From the NCBI GenBank assembly GCA_025451995.1, contig JANWJE010000086.1, positions 37,453 through 101,452 of the forward strand: 64,000 nucleotides of DNA, given 5' to 3'. The first letter of the stretch is position 1. Each line of letters starts with the position of its first letter. The stretch is from Parachlamydiaceae bacterium (GTDB lineage: Bacteria > Chlamydiota > Chlamydiia > Chlamydiales > Parachlamydiaceae). Below the pieces are notes generated by a model. That model did no database searches and was not told the origin of the DNA. It was given only the letters and a program-made list of their open reading frames with translations. Positions 30,475 through 39,108 of this stretch are shown here, one piece after another. Both the position numbers and the translations under genes were made by a program.

Positions 30475-31487
30475 TCCCTTAAATCCATCCCAGTTAAGTA
30501 AGCATCTCCAGCGGACTTCTCGAAGAGTGTCAGGATGCGCTCAATATTAGAAAACCATTTTTTCCATTTCATCCAAGCCTTCGCTCCGGCTTCATCGAAA
30601 TCTGGACAGAATAAAATCTTTGGGGTTGTCCTTAATAAAGCATCGGTAATAGCATCAAGAGGTTTTGTAGCCCCTCCAAGAGCAACGCAATACACTAAAT
30701 CACTAGCTTCTTGTTGTACAAGAATAGCATCGAGTTCTGACTCTACAATAAATGCATAGGGCAAGGAAGTGTCGCCAAAAATTGAGGGTATTTGCTTGCT
30801 GCCCGACACCTCAACATATTTGGGAAAACTATCACCCGCTTTCCATGCGGAACGACGAATCTTCACCTTTATTGGTATCCCATTTGACAACGTAGGTATA
30901 ACAATGCCACGAGGCAGCCAAAATTTTCTTTGTTTGCCATCAGATTTGGTTTCTGGAGAAAGTCCAAAATCTTTATATTCACGAAAAATGTCGCATCCAT
31001 ATTCTCCAGGATTATATCCGAGCTTGAAATGCTGGATTGTCGCGAAAGTAATGCCGCGCTTTATTACATGATCCATTGTAGAGGCATGATTTAATAGTTT
31101 ACTATTGCACCAAGTAACAAACAGTTCCATTTTTTCTGTCCATAATTCATTTGGTTCAAGGATAATTTTGGGCTTATAATGGCTTTGGATTATCGATTTT
31201 ATAGATTTTTCTTTGAATGGAACATTCAATTTGATACAAGCTTCTCGGTATCCTATGCCGTAAATTTCTCTTAGAAAAGTAATTGCATCTCCATGCTTAT
31301 CACATACTCGGCATGTAAAACGCCCTCCTTGATATTCACCATTTTTGTTATGCCGTTGTGGCCAAATAAGAAATCGATCGTCCCCTTCTTTACAGAATGG
31401 ACATGGACTACAGTACTCACCTCCATGACACGCAGCCTTGCGTCTTGTTTTACATCCAAGATCTTGCACTAACTCAAGAATTGTCAT
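30444..31487 (-). CDS. DNA primase with CHC2-type zinc finger and TOPRIM domain
   Basis: The N-terminal region has a P4/DnaG-type zinc-binding module (CSPCPFCKEGDDRF and FTCRVCDKHGDAITFL), followed by a linker with SGSKQIPSIFG and a TOPRIM domain with AFIVESELDAILV (catalytic Glu), a VALGGA loop and LFCPDFDEAG (DxD). The 347 residues are consistent with a stand-alone element primase that lacks helicase; the SF3 helicase is encoded next door (31760-33208). Together they should start replication of E2 DNA after excision. Confidence 0.85.
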   Translation of the reverse strand: MTILELVQDLGCKTRRKAACHGGEYCSPCPFCKEGDDRFLIWPQRHNKNGEYQGGRFTCRVCDKHGDAITFLREIYGIGYREACIKLNVPFKEKSIKSIIQSHYKPKIILEPNELWTEKMELFVTWCNSKLLNHASTMDHVIKRGITFATIQHFKLGYNPGEYGCDIFREYKDFGLSPETKSDGKQRKFWLPRGIVIPTLSNGIPIKVKIRRSAWKAGDSFPKYVEVSGSKQIPSIFGDTSLPYAFIVESELDAILVQQEASDLVYCVALGGATKPLDAITDALLRTTPKILFCPDFDEAGAKAWMKWKKWFSNIERILTLFEKSAGDAYLTGMDLREWILNTLTRK

Positions 31488-31759
31488 CTTTTACCCTAGC
31501 TTTAGTCATATTAGACATAGAAGGCGGTCAGTATCTGTCAACAAATTTCATGTCTTAACCACTTGAAAATCAATCCATGTCACATTGGTCATATCAATTA
31601 TGAGAAAATTACGCTGAGAAGCACTCGGGAATCGTCTACTGATCCCTAGTTTTTTTTCCTCTTTTTATATGACTAATATGACTCCTCTTAACAACAAATG
31701 ACTTATAAATATAAAAACTTTGACTGCAATATGACTTAACCACATTTCTGTGGTGTCTT

Positions 31760-33208
31760 TTATGTCCAAATTTTCGAATTTACCTTAAATGATTTTTGAA
31801 ATTCTTCTCTTGCTTTATCTAATTTCGGCAGAATGTAGTGTTCTGGTCTCTTTTTTTCTGGGGGCTTCGATGCGGGTCTTATTTTCCTAATTGAAGGGAT
31901 ATGTTTAAAAAGTATTTTCCCAAAGGCTGTATTGCTTGTTTGCTTTATTGAGAAGTCTCTTTGTTTAACGCACCATGCTAAGTAGTCTGCGAAAACTGAA
32001 CTTACAAGTATTTCTTCCCTCCAACCTAATGCTGGTGTTTCGTTACCTATATCAAAGCAACCCTCTCGCAACGCATGATAAAGATATTGTTCAGAGGATG
32101 TAGCACTTTCCATTTTAAGATCAAAAGCTTCGAGATTAGGAGGAAGTTCTCTGGGGTTAAAATCTGAGATATTTTCATGTAATAATTCATAGAAAAGCGC
32201 CTCAAAACCACCGTTTGCAAGCTCAGCGTCAATTGCCTTAAAATATGAATAATCTTCTTTGTGTTTTTCACTAACTTTCAAAATAAGAAAGCGGCGATCA
32301 TCTGGATCTAAATGAACCGGTAATTCTTCATTACTAGACAAAATGAGATGCCGAAAATTGCGAACCGAAATAACATCTTTTCCCTTCCCCTCTATCATTA
32401 AGCATTCTTCCGTCACCATTGCTTTGAGTTTCCCAATATCTCTTTTGGAACCTCCCCACACGGCTTCATCTGCAAAAATCAAAACACCATCTTTCATGTG
32501 AAAATTAAAACGGCCTAATAAAAGATTGAGATCATCTAGATGAATAAAATGCTGTCCAAATAATTTTCCTAAGCTTTTTGCAAATTTTCCTTTACCTGTT
32601 CCTTGAGATCCCATAAGGACAATTCCTGTAGAAATCTCATCTGGTTTTTGAACAAGAAAGGCCAACCATTTCCATAAGTATTCAAAATATACTTTATTCC
32701 CTGCACAAATAACTTCTTCGATATGGGTTTTAAACAATTTGCAAGTGCCTTTTCTTGCTTCAATAGCAAAACCTCTCCAGATATTATACAGCCCTTTTTT
32801 ATGCCCTACATCTGTTGGGTCAAAGATGATACCAGCGTATTGTCTTCTGTTGGTATGAGAAAGCCATATTCTAGCTTTGCTTTTCGTATGACCAGCAGGG
32901 ATTTGATTCTCATAGGTGTTTAAAAATGACTGTTTGCTTTCCAGGGTAAAATCTGTTCCTTCAAATAAACTATGGCGTTTTTCCGTGAGAATATGAAATT
33001 GATCAGTATGAACGACGGCATGTTTCTTGTTCAGCTCCTCTACCACTGCATTTTCAATAATCCTGATTTTTTCTTCTGAGGTGGTTTGCTTTTCCTTAAA
33101 CTTTTTTCCCATTTCATCATGAATCTTTTCCCTTTCTGTGGTGTCGTAAGAGATGTTTTTTTCGTTTTTCTCTTGATAATCTGGCCGATTTTGTAATATC
33201 TTTTCCAT
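31760..33208 (-). CDS. SF3-type helicase (DUF5906-like) of the element replication module
   Basis: The 482-residue protein has a Walker A GIVLMGSQGTGKGKF, Walker B GVLIFADEAVWGG, and sensor-like motif HLILSSNEELPVHLDPDDRRFLIL, the order typical of SF3 helicases in primase-helicases (DUF5906). N-terminal ~100 residues are charged and likely linker (EKQTTSEEKIRIIENAVVEE). The gene is separated from the primase by 271 bp with no gene. It probably works with that primase at an origin in the element. ATPase residues are intact. Confidence 0.85.
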   Translation of the reverse strand: MEKILQNRPDYQEKNEKNISYDTTEREKIHDEMGKKFKEKQTTSEEKIRIIENAVVEELNKKHAVVHTDQFHILTEKRHSLFEGTDFTLESKQSFLNTYENQIPAGHTKSKARIWLSHTNRRQYAGIIFDPTDVGHKKGLYNIWRGFAIEARKGTCKLFKTHIEEVICAGNKVYFEYLWKWLAFLVQKPDEISTGIVLMGSQGTGKGKFAKSLGKLFGQHFIHLDDLNLLLGRFNFHMKDGVLIFADEAVWGGSKRDIGKLKAMVTEECLMIEGKGKDVISVRNFRHLILSSNEELPVHLDPDDRRFLILKVSEKHKEDYSYFKAIDAELANGGFEALFYELLHENISDFNPRELPPNLEAFDLKMESATSSEQYLYHALREGCFDIGNETPALGWREEILVSSVFADYLAWCVKQRDFSIKQTSNTAFGKILFKHIPSIRKIRPASKPPEKKRPEHYILPKLDKAREEFQKSFKVNSKIWT

Positions 33209-33306
33209 TGAACTTGCTCCGATATATTTGAAGGCGCTATTTCTGGTAGCGCCTCCAATTCCATTTCCTCACATGTGATTGTTCTAAAAAGTCACCTCTT
33301 CTTCTT

Positions 33307-33531
33307 TTATCGTTTACACCGTCTTTCTGTTGCTTGCTCCTCTATCCATGTAACAAAAAGGTCTCGACGAATGACAATCTTACGACCAATCTTCCTCAAA
33401 GCCTTTCTTAGGCCATTTCTATGGGCATGTAGAATGTAGTAACGAATCATTGATTCACTAAAGCAAAAAGACGGATCATCAACAATTTGTTGTACGGTGC
33501 AATAGACGTGGCTTTCCACTGTTTCGGTCAT
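33307..33531 (-). CDS. AlpA/excisionase-like HTH protein of E2
   Basis: A 74-residue protein with CTVQQIVDDPSFCFSESMIRYYILHAHRNGLRKALRKIGRKIVIRRDLFVTWIEEQ. It is clearly related to the proteins at 43848-44054 (E3) and 56825-57034 (E4): the shared core is RYY.LHAHRNGL...RKIGRK.VIRRD.F..W. The layout resembles winged-helix AlpA or excisionase proteins, which bend DNA for excision or activate element genes. Position between partner and helicase genes is the same in all three elements. The role is inferred. Confidence 0.8.
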   Translation of the reverse strand: MTETVESHVYCTVQQIVDDPSFCFSESMIRYYILHAHRNGLRKALRKIGRKIVIRRDLFVTWIEEQATERRCKR

Positions 33532-33657
33532 AGAAAATCTCCTTTAGTAAGAGTTAAAAATAGTTACCAATCAGTAACTGCCTATAACACTAGAGGAGAG
33601 GAAAGTAAGTCGCAAAAACACGAAATTCATTTTCGACAACGAGTCAATAGAAAATTA

Positions 33658-35106
33658 TTATATCATACTTAGTACTATAGACTTAGAAGACAATCTAGAT
33701 GGAACAAACTGGTTAGATTTCGACAAAGATTTTCTCCTGTGAAACTCTTTCAAAATGCTTATTCTTGCTTCGGCCAATTCACCATTCCAGTTATCTAAAT
33801 TTCTCAGAGACCGCAGCATCGAATTAGGCATTGATACATTTTGGAAAGGATGAGGAAACAGACAAAATGATTCTAGGGTTATGGGAGTTTGACGTTCTGG
33901 AAATAAATTTTTAGAGGCATTCTCGATTGCATTTTTTAGATTACGTCTATTAATGTCGGGAAACAATTTAAATTCGAGTTTACCAGACTGTTTTCCAAGC
34001 AAAATAGAAAGTATATCCATAAGCCCCCTGGAAATTTCAATCTCTTCCCTATTTACTGTGAGAGATTTATTCTCTTCGTTAATCTGCTTCGATGATAGAT
34101 TAATGACGGCTTGTATAGATGAGGAACCATTAACAGACTCTTTTGCGACCCATATCAAAACCCAGAGAATACACGCTATCTGTCCAGATATGCGATCAGT
34201 AGGATTTTGAATGCTTTTTTGAACAAAATAGAGAATGATCTCTCCTGCTGTATACCGATCTATTGCTCTTGCATTTTCTTTTTTGGTTTTGAGATGTCCT
34301 TTTAATGGTTCATAAATAAAGGTCTTCATTTTAGCAAAACATGCCTCTTGTTTTTCTTCAGACCAATTTAATTTTGAAAAAGCGATTTCCTTTAGGCACA
34401 CTTCCCATTCCTTCAGCAATTCATAGGACGATCCATAGTTCCTTTCCTTTCTAAACCGAATCACTTTTTCTATAGCATCCCCAATGCATTCATGTTTGTC
34501 GGGAGCAAAAGGAATTTCTTGTTTTGAAGCTCCTTTCCGCTTTAAAAATTTTTTGAATGTATCAGCTACAGGTTCTAAAAGATTAGATACGAGTATGTTG
34601 TTATCTTTAGCTTCAAGGTTTATTTTAGATAGCTTATCAAAGAAATTTATGGATTTATCTTCTTGTCGAAACCAGTCTTGTCGATCGGGATATTCATCAT
34701 TAGAGGGGCAATATAGTAGAATTTCCAAAGGGAGATTATATATTTTTGAGATGATTTCTACTGCCCAAACAATCTTGATAGACCATTTCAAATAGCTTTT
34801 GTCTTTAAAATGAGCTGCTTTAGTTTTATCAGGATGTATGGGACAGTGAAAAAAAGGTTGAGTCTGGAGTGGTTTTTCTAACTCTTCTTTTAGAGATATA
34901 TCAGGACAAAGTTTTTTCTGAAAAAGAAGATGTGTTGTCGCTATAGTAGAACCAATAGATGGTCTACTTTTAGAAACATCCGCACAGACATGTAATTGAA
35001 ATAAGTTATATTTCTTGGATCGATCTTTGATATCAATATAGTTATCTATGCCTTTCAACATTAATGAAAAAGCCTTGGAAAGTTTTTCCCATTTACTTTT
35101 AGCCAT
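33658..35106 (-). CDS. Integrase-coupled partner protein of E2 (possible inactive tyrosine-recombinase fold)
   Basis: The 482-residue protein begins nine bases after the integrase stop. The C-terminal third has the spacing of a tyrosine recombinase catalytic domain, such as LWVLIWVAKES, IQAVINLSSKQINEENKSLTV and EISRGLMDILSIL, but the TGxRxxE arginine and the HxxR motif are missing. Residues 1-250 are helical with two Cys/His pairs (FHCPIHPDKTKAAHF). The E4 partner shares the layout and about the same length. Proposed role is accessory subunit of the integrase; this is an inference from fold-like pattern only. Confidence 0.6.
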   Translation of the reverse strand: MAKSKWEKLSKAFSLMLKGIDNYIDIKDRSKKYNLFQLHVCADVSKSRPSIGSTIATTHLLFQKKLCPDISLKEELEKPLQTQPFFHCPIHPDKTKAAHFKDKSYLKWSIKIVWAVEIISKIYNLPLEILLYCPSNDEYPDRQDWFRQEDKSINFFDKLSKINLEAKDNNILVSNLLEPVADTFKKFLKRKGASKQEIPFAPDKHECIGDAIEKVIRFRKERNYGSSYELLKEWEVCLKEIAFSKLNWSEEKQEACFAKMKTFIYEPLKGHLKTKKENARAIDRYTAGEIILYFVQKSIQNPTDRISGQIACILWVLIWVAKESVNGSSSIQAVINLSSKQINEENKSLTVNREEIEISRGLMDILSILLGKQSGKLEFKLFPDINRRNLKNAIENASKNLFPERQTPITLESFCLFPHPFQNVSMPNSMLRSLRNLDNWNGELAEARISILKEFHRRKSLSKSNQFVPSRLSSKSIVLSMI

Positions 35107-35115
35107 TTTCTTTTC

Positions 35116-36177
35116 CTAGGTTTTAATTAATTTTGTGTAGAGGCGCTGAGAGAGTTTATGCAAAAAAGCTGGATCTTCCTGCACATAGCGAAAGAGTTGA
35201 CTTAAGTCCTGATGCCCCGATGCCCTAGCTATTTGTGCTATGTTTACTTCGTCTTGTGATAGGTAGCTGCAGAAGGCATGTCTCAGGCTATGAAAATGCA
35301 GACCTGAAATTTCAGCTCGTTTCAAAGCTTCATCCCAAGCCTTTCTGATGGAGATTTTTTTTATTCCTGATCTGCCGGGAAAAACTAGAGTTTGGTGCGG
35401 CAGCTTCTTTTGGTAACGTTCATGGAAAAAATTAAAAAGAGCATCTACCAATGGGGCAAGACGATCACTACCATTTTTAGTGTCTTTTAAGAGGATGACT
35501 TTATTTTCAAAGTCAAAACAATCCCACGTCAAACCCAAAATTTCTGACTGGCGCATCCCTGTTACTATAGCCAGAACAACTATTTCGTATAAGCAATCGT
35601 TTTTACTTTCTTTACAGGATTTCAAGAGGCGATCGCATTCTTCCAATGTGAGTAAACGTTTCCTGCCTTTTGATTCCTTAAGTTTGGTAAACCGAAACAT
35701 GGGATTTTCTTTTATCCATCCAAGTTGCTTGACCGCATAGGTGAATACTACAGAAAGAGAGGCCATGTACCGATTGACTGTAGCAGGATTGCGTTTCTTG
35801 CCATGTTCAGTTGGTTTATTGATGAGTTCTTTTCGACACTTATCAATCAGATCGTAAGAAATAAGGCTTAACCCATATTTGCCAATTTTCTTTTTCCACC
35901 ACTCGAGATGGCGTTTGGTATCTTTAGCATTTTTGGGTTTGGAGGGCAGAACTTCTTCGATGTAGCGGTCAATTAGTTCTGGTAGAGTATGCTTCTTTTT
36001 AGCCTGATCGGGAAAATATGTTTCTTTAAGACGACGAGCTTCTTCAAGCTTTGCCCAATCCTTTGCTTCCTGCTTAGTTGGAAAAGTCTTATATTTGTGC
36101 GGATGCCCATCATTTGCTCGAATCAAGACTTGATAGGTTGTTCCTCTTTTATTTTTGCGGGCTTGAATGACAGCCAT
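35116..36177 (-). CDS. Tyrosine recombinase/integrase of E2
   Basis: The ATG at 36177 has GGAG at proper distance; the TTG at 36183 is too close to it. Catalytic motifs are VTGMRQSEIL, HSLRHAFCSYLS and GHQDLSQLFRYVQED (Tyr nucleophile). The arm-binding N-terminal domain (RGTTYQVLIRANDGHPHKYKTFPTKQEAKDWAK) is similar to that of the E4 integrase but the sequences are clearly different, so elements are not recent duplicates. It lies 192 bp from the att repeat at 36369. Catalytically complete. Confidence 0.9.
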   Translation of the reverse strand: MAVIQARKNKRGTTYQVLIRANDGHPHKYKTFPTKQEAKDWAKLEEARRLKETYFPDQAKKKHTLPELIDRYIEEVLPSKPKNAKDTKRHLEWWKKKIGKYGLSLISYDLIDKCRKELINKPTEHGKKRNPATVNRYMASLSVVFTYAVKQLGWIKENPMFRFTKLKESKGRKRLLTLEECDRLLKSCKESKNDCLYEIVVLAIVTGMRQSEILGLTWDCFDFENKVILLKDTKNGSDRLAPLVDALFNFFHERYQKKLPHQTLVFPGRSGIKKISIRKAWDEALKRAEISGLHFHSLRHAFCSYLSQDEVNIAQIARASGHQDLSQLFRYVQEDPAFLHKLSQRLYTKLIKT

Positions 36178-36187
36178 GTTCAATCTC

Positions 36188-36209
36188 CACTTTTTAAGGT
36201 TAAAAAGTG
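36188..36209. promoter_or_regulatory. Perfect inverted repeat CACTTTTTAA-GG-TTAAAAAGTG before the E2 integrase
   Basis: Two 10-bp arms with a two-base centre, 10 bp upstream of the integrase start. It could act as operator, as hairpin around the start, or as terminator for transcription entering from the right end. No T-run follows on the minus strand, which makes a terminator less likely. Confidence 0.5.
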
Positions 36210-36368
36210 AACAACGATGGCAACTGCTGAAAGGCTTTTGCTGTAGAGTACTGTGGATTGTAGGCTCTTAGTGTGTTTTAAGTGTGTCGCGCTAGCGACA
36301 ATCGCTGCAAGAAGCGAATCTGATAGGACACTAAGATATCATTTTAACACAGTTGTGAATGGGTTTTT

Positions 36369-36416
36369 AAAAAGTGGGGCAACTTGGACTTGAACCAAGG
36401 ACCAGCGGGTTATGAG
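36369..36416 (-). repeat. tRNA-Met 3' end copy (att site) between E2 and E3
   Basis: Bases 36369-36416 are identical to the 3' part of the tRNA-Met gene at 60003-60050 (AAAAAG flank, discriminator, acceptor and T arm, up to GGGTTATGAG in the anticodon loop). Identity stops after GAG, where GGAGGGAG follows. The copy cannot fold into a complete tRNA. Confidence 0.92.
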
Positions 36417-36579
36417 GGAGGGAGAATTCCATCATAGCCAGCACCATCCAGCCGCTATGGGTATGATGATAAAGAAGATGTGATTTGATTGCTACTCGTT
36501 TTTGCGGGTTGTTATCGGCTGTTTTAGTGGACCGATGCACCGCCTGTGCACCAGGATATAAAAAACTTCTAATTAAGAA

Positions 36580-37202
36580 TCACAATTCGCGAGATTCCAC
36601 AAAAGCTTTTCTGCAGCGAATGTGGGGATTATCGAATCGCACTTTTTTTGCATCGAATTTCTCTGGATTAAATTTCTTTCCCACCCACATTTTTATCTGC
36701 TTATATTCTTCATGATCAGGATTTTTTAAAATTTCTACTAGATCTTCATAACCATAGGTTCCACCACAATCTTCTGGAGGGCATGAGCGTTCTCCTGCTA
36801 TACAAATGGGATATTTACATTTTTCAGTTTTAAACAATATCTGTTCAAGTTCAATTCTATGCACCCAACAATCCCCAAAATCATATAGGTATTTGATAGT
36901 TCGATTTTCTTCTGACAAATAATCCCGTAAATTTATTTCCATCCAGGCAACGTAGTATAATCAATAGCATCGCCTCCATAGACCTCTTCTGGAATACCAA
37001 TAATCAATTCAGCTTTTGTCTTTGGATTTTTTATTTCAAATTGATGTAAATGTGAATCTGTCCAACCCATAGCATCCTGTATGGCCACATGTAAGTCCCA
37101 AAAAGTGTATATTTCTGGCACTTGAATCTGACGCAAAACTGGAGGAATTATTCCTTCTAGAGTTATTTTAAACTGATATATATAGTAAAATTTCGCACTC
37201 AT
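36580..37202 (-). pseudogene. Plasmid pRiA4b ORF-3-family gene with frameshift
   Basis: The N-terminal half (36933-37202) has VLRQIQVPEIYTFWDLHVAIQDAMGW and DSHLHQFEI, the family start; the C-terminal half (36580-36942) has IKYLYDFGDCWVHRIELE, CIAGERSCPPEDCGGTYGYEDLVEIL and DHEEYKQIKMWVG. Homologues have both in one protein of about 190 residues. The frame changes near 36930-36945, between TTLPGWK and EINLRDYL, by an indel. It may be a true pseudogene or a sequence error; no other decay is seen. It overlaps the upstream gene by four bases. Confidence 0.75.
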
Positions 37203-38071
37203 AGCGAACTCCCAATCGAAAATAAAGAACGATATCCAGGAACCTCTTTTAAAGGTCCATTTGGATCTATAAACCTCTTGAGTTTCTCATATTGAATTGT
37301 TATCACATCGGGACCATCTGCCCAACCACCCACTCTGTATGATCGGAAAACAATCATCAATCCATGATCAGTAATCAAAAAGGTCTCTAAATCGTCTGGT
37401 TCCAATTCGGGTACGTAACCACAATTTTGTCCATAATAGCCATAACCAGAGGATTTGAAGTCATTGTCACAATAGTGAAGTAAAAAGTCACACCAACCAC
37501 TTTCCTTAATAAAAAGATCCTCTAGATGAATTTCAATGATGCTATCGTCATTTCTCCAAAAGTTGTTTCCTTCATGACGCGTCCATCCGTGAGGACATGC
37601 TCTTGCCTGAAATTCAGCTCCATAAATGCTAATAAGGTTAGGGAGTGAATACACAGGGAAAAGATGATAGTCTAGATAACATCCACCAAAATCATCGTTA
37701 AGTTTATCTTCATTTATTTTTTCTTGTTCTACAAATTTTTCAAAAAGGTCTTGTGCGGTTCTTTCAATTTTCTTGTTCACATAGCTAATCAAAGGATCAT
37801 CCCCATAAAGATGGGGGTATACGCATTTTGCGACAACTTCAACTGTTGTTTTAAATCGAGCATTTAAAATCCGATCTTTACCATTGAATTTTCCTGCTGT
37901 TGGACCTATACCTGGTTGTAGTTGAAAACTGTCATGTCCTGAAAAAGCAGCCCATGGCAATAAAATGCAAGCCATAAGCACAGCCATTTGAATGATTGTT
38001 TGAACACATCGCATGGGTTTTCTTCGGATAACCTGAACAGTCAACATATTTAGATCCATATTTCGTTGCAT
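37199..38071 (-). CDS. Secreted or membrane-anchored protein with DUF3298-like C-terminal domain
   Basis: The N-terminal region has a hydrophobic segment (IIQMAVLMACILLPWAAFSG) that can serve as signal or anchor; the start could be any of four ATGs (38071 to 38014). The C-terminal ~70 residues, FLITDHGLMIVFRSYRVGGWADGPDVITIQYEKLKRFI, match DUF3298 (RsiV-like), which binds lysozyme in RsiV. The central region has LISYVNKKIERTAQDLFEKF, typical of the accompanying DUF4163-like domain. A role in sensing or inhibiting a cell-wall enzyme is possible. Overlaps the pRiA4b gene start. Confidence 0.65.
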   Translation of the reverse strand: MQRNMDLNMLTVQVIRRKPMRCVQTIIQMAVLMACILLPWAAFSGHDSFQLQPGIGPTAGKFNGKDRILNARFKTTVEVVAKCVYPHLYGDDPLISYVNKKIERTAQDLFEKFVEQEKINEDKLNDDFGGCYLDYHLFPVYSLPNLISIYGAEFQARACPHGWTRHEGNNFWRNDDSIIEIHLEDLFIKESGWCDFLLHYCDNDFKSSGYGYYGQNCGYVPELEPDDLETFLITDHGLMIVFRSYRVGGWADGPDVITIQYEKLKRFIDPNGPLKEVPGYRSLFSIGSSL

Positions 38072-38318
38072 CTCCAGCCATTAATAAAAAACAAAATAGC
38101 AGAAAAGAATCATTAAGATCCATTGGGATTCATTACACCTCAAAGTGCTAGGATAAAATGACACAAGACGGCATAATGTCTCCCTTAACTACCAATCACT
38201 TAATCAACTAAAATTGTACCACACAAGTCATGTACAAATGAGTGATTATGGAGAATAATTGGCAACGCTCATCTCTCAATCCCGAGACTTGAGAAAAGAT
38301 TAAAAATTAAGGAAATTC

Positions 38319-39092
38319 ATGAAGCGCCACAATAAATGGATTAAGGCTGAAGAAGGGCCTGAAAACTCAGTCTTTTATTACGATGAAAATGGCAATAAAC
38401 TACGCCGTTTTTGGAAAGCTTATCCGGAACAACCCATAGATGAAGCAAGCACGAGATCTTGGAGGAATAATAATCCTGGCAATCATGCCATGGGTAAATT
38501 TGCCAAAGAAAAGGGAGCGATTGGCAGTGCAGGGAAAATACCGAATAAGGAAAATTTAGATCTAAAGTATGCCGTATACCCTGATTATGAAACCGGTCGA
38601 AAAGCACAAGCGACACGATTAAAAGAAGGGACGATGTACATTGATTCTACCCTCAATGAATTTGTAAGGAAATACACCGGAGTCCCTGATGGAAAACCAG
38701 ACACTGATGAAGTAAGAGATTATCGAAAAGCAATTAAATTTTTCACAAAATTTGACATGAATCGCACCATTCGCTCCTTAAATGATAAAGAGTATATCCA
38801 ATTACTTGATGCCATGAAAAAACATGAGGGGTGGAGAGAAGGGCGTGAAGAATATACAGAAGCAAAGCCTGAAAAACAGCTTAAAGAGGTTCTAGGGGTT
38901 CATGTAAATAAGCAACACGTTATCACTGAATTTCTTGTGGGAACATCAAAAAAAAGCAAATGGATCTCAAAAAAAGAAGCAATTATGATGACAGAAGAAG
39001 GACTATTAAACGCAATTGTGGTTCATGCTAAGAACGGCTCTTATTTAAGACCAGCACATGGCGCGAAGCCCTTCCATGAATTGATTTGCTAA
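38319..39092 (+). CDS. NNNPGN-motif lysozyme-like protein with C-terminal DUF3892 domain
   Basis: Residues ~1-50 carry AEEGPENSVFYYDENGNKLR; residues ~48-130 have SWRNNNPGNHAMGKFAKEKGAIGSAGK, VYPDYETGRKAQ and TLNEFVRKYTG, as in phage structural/lysis-like proteins with a lysozyme-type fold; residues ~190-257 (VNKQHVITEFLVG, ISKKEAIMMTEEGLLNAIVVHAKN, YLRP) look like DUF3892. No signal peptide. Enzymatic residues cannot be assigned. The E2 copy (24856-25387) has lost the middle part. Export could depend on a secretion system. Intact copy in E3. Confidence 0.65.
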   Translation: MKRHNKWIKAEEGPENSVFYYDENGNKLRRFWKAYPEQPIDEASTRSWRNNNPGNHAMGKFAKEKGAIGSAGKIPNKENLDLKYAVYPDYETGRKAQATRLKEGTMYIDSTLNEFVRKYTGVPDGKPDTDEVRDYRKAIKFFTKFDMNRTIRSLNDKEYIQLLDAMKKHEGWREGREEYTEAKPEKQLKEVLGVHVNKQHVITEFLVGTSKKSKWISKKEAIMMTEEGLLNAIVVHAKNGSYLRPAHGAKPFHELIC

Positions 39093-39108
39093 TTAAAGAA
39101 AGGCCAAA

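Larger units (their letters stand above)
21778..36368. mobile_element. Integrative element E2 (satellite-like), 14.6 kb
   Basis: Bounded by direct repeats of the tRNA-Met 3' end (21778-21829 and 36369-36416). From the right end leftward it holds integrase, partner protein, HTH, SF3 helicase, TOPRIM primase, a small unknown gene and DUF5681 (opposite strand), followed by cargo: fosX, GNAT, SDR, GNAT, DUF2293-like, a broken NNNPGN gene and a TIGR04255 cassette. No phage structural genes are present. Confidence 0.8.
36184..36579. other. Intergenic region between E2 integrase and E3 cargo
   Basis: Besides the integrase inverted repeat and att copy, bases 36417-36579 hold no convincing gene. A short plus-strand frame at 36485-36715 overlaps the pRiA4b gene end and is a chance frame. 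Confidence 0.6.

Noticed and set aside
33040..33264. Minus-strand 74-codon frame overlapping the start of the E2 helicase
   Set aside because: It reads another frame of the helicase N-terminus and gives a low-complexity lysine-rich product.
36485..36715. Plus-strand frame of 76 codons at the left edge of E3
   Set aside because: It overlaps the conserved pRiA4b gene on the other strand and its product has no coding signature.
37932..38123. Alternative minus-strand frame over the start of the DUF3298-like gene
   Set aside because: It has a plausible start context but ends after 63 codons and shows no domain; the other frame carries the signal segment and domain.
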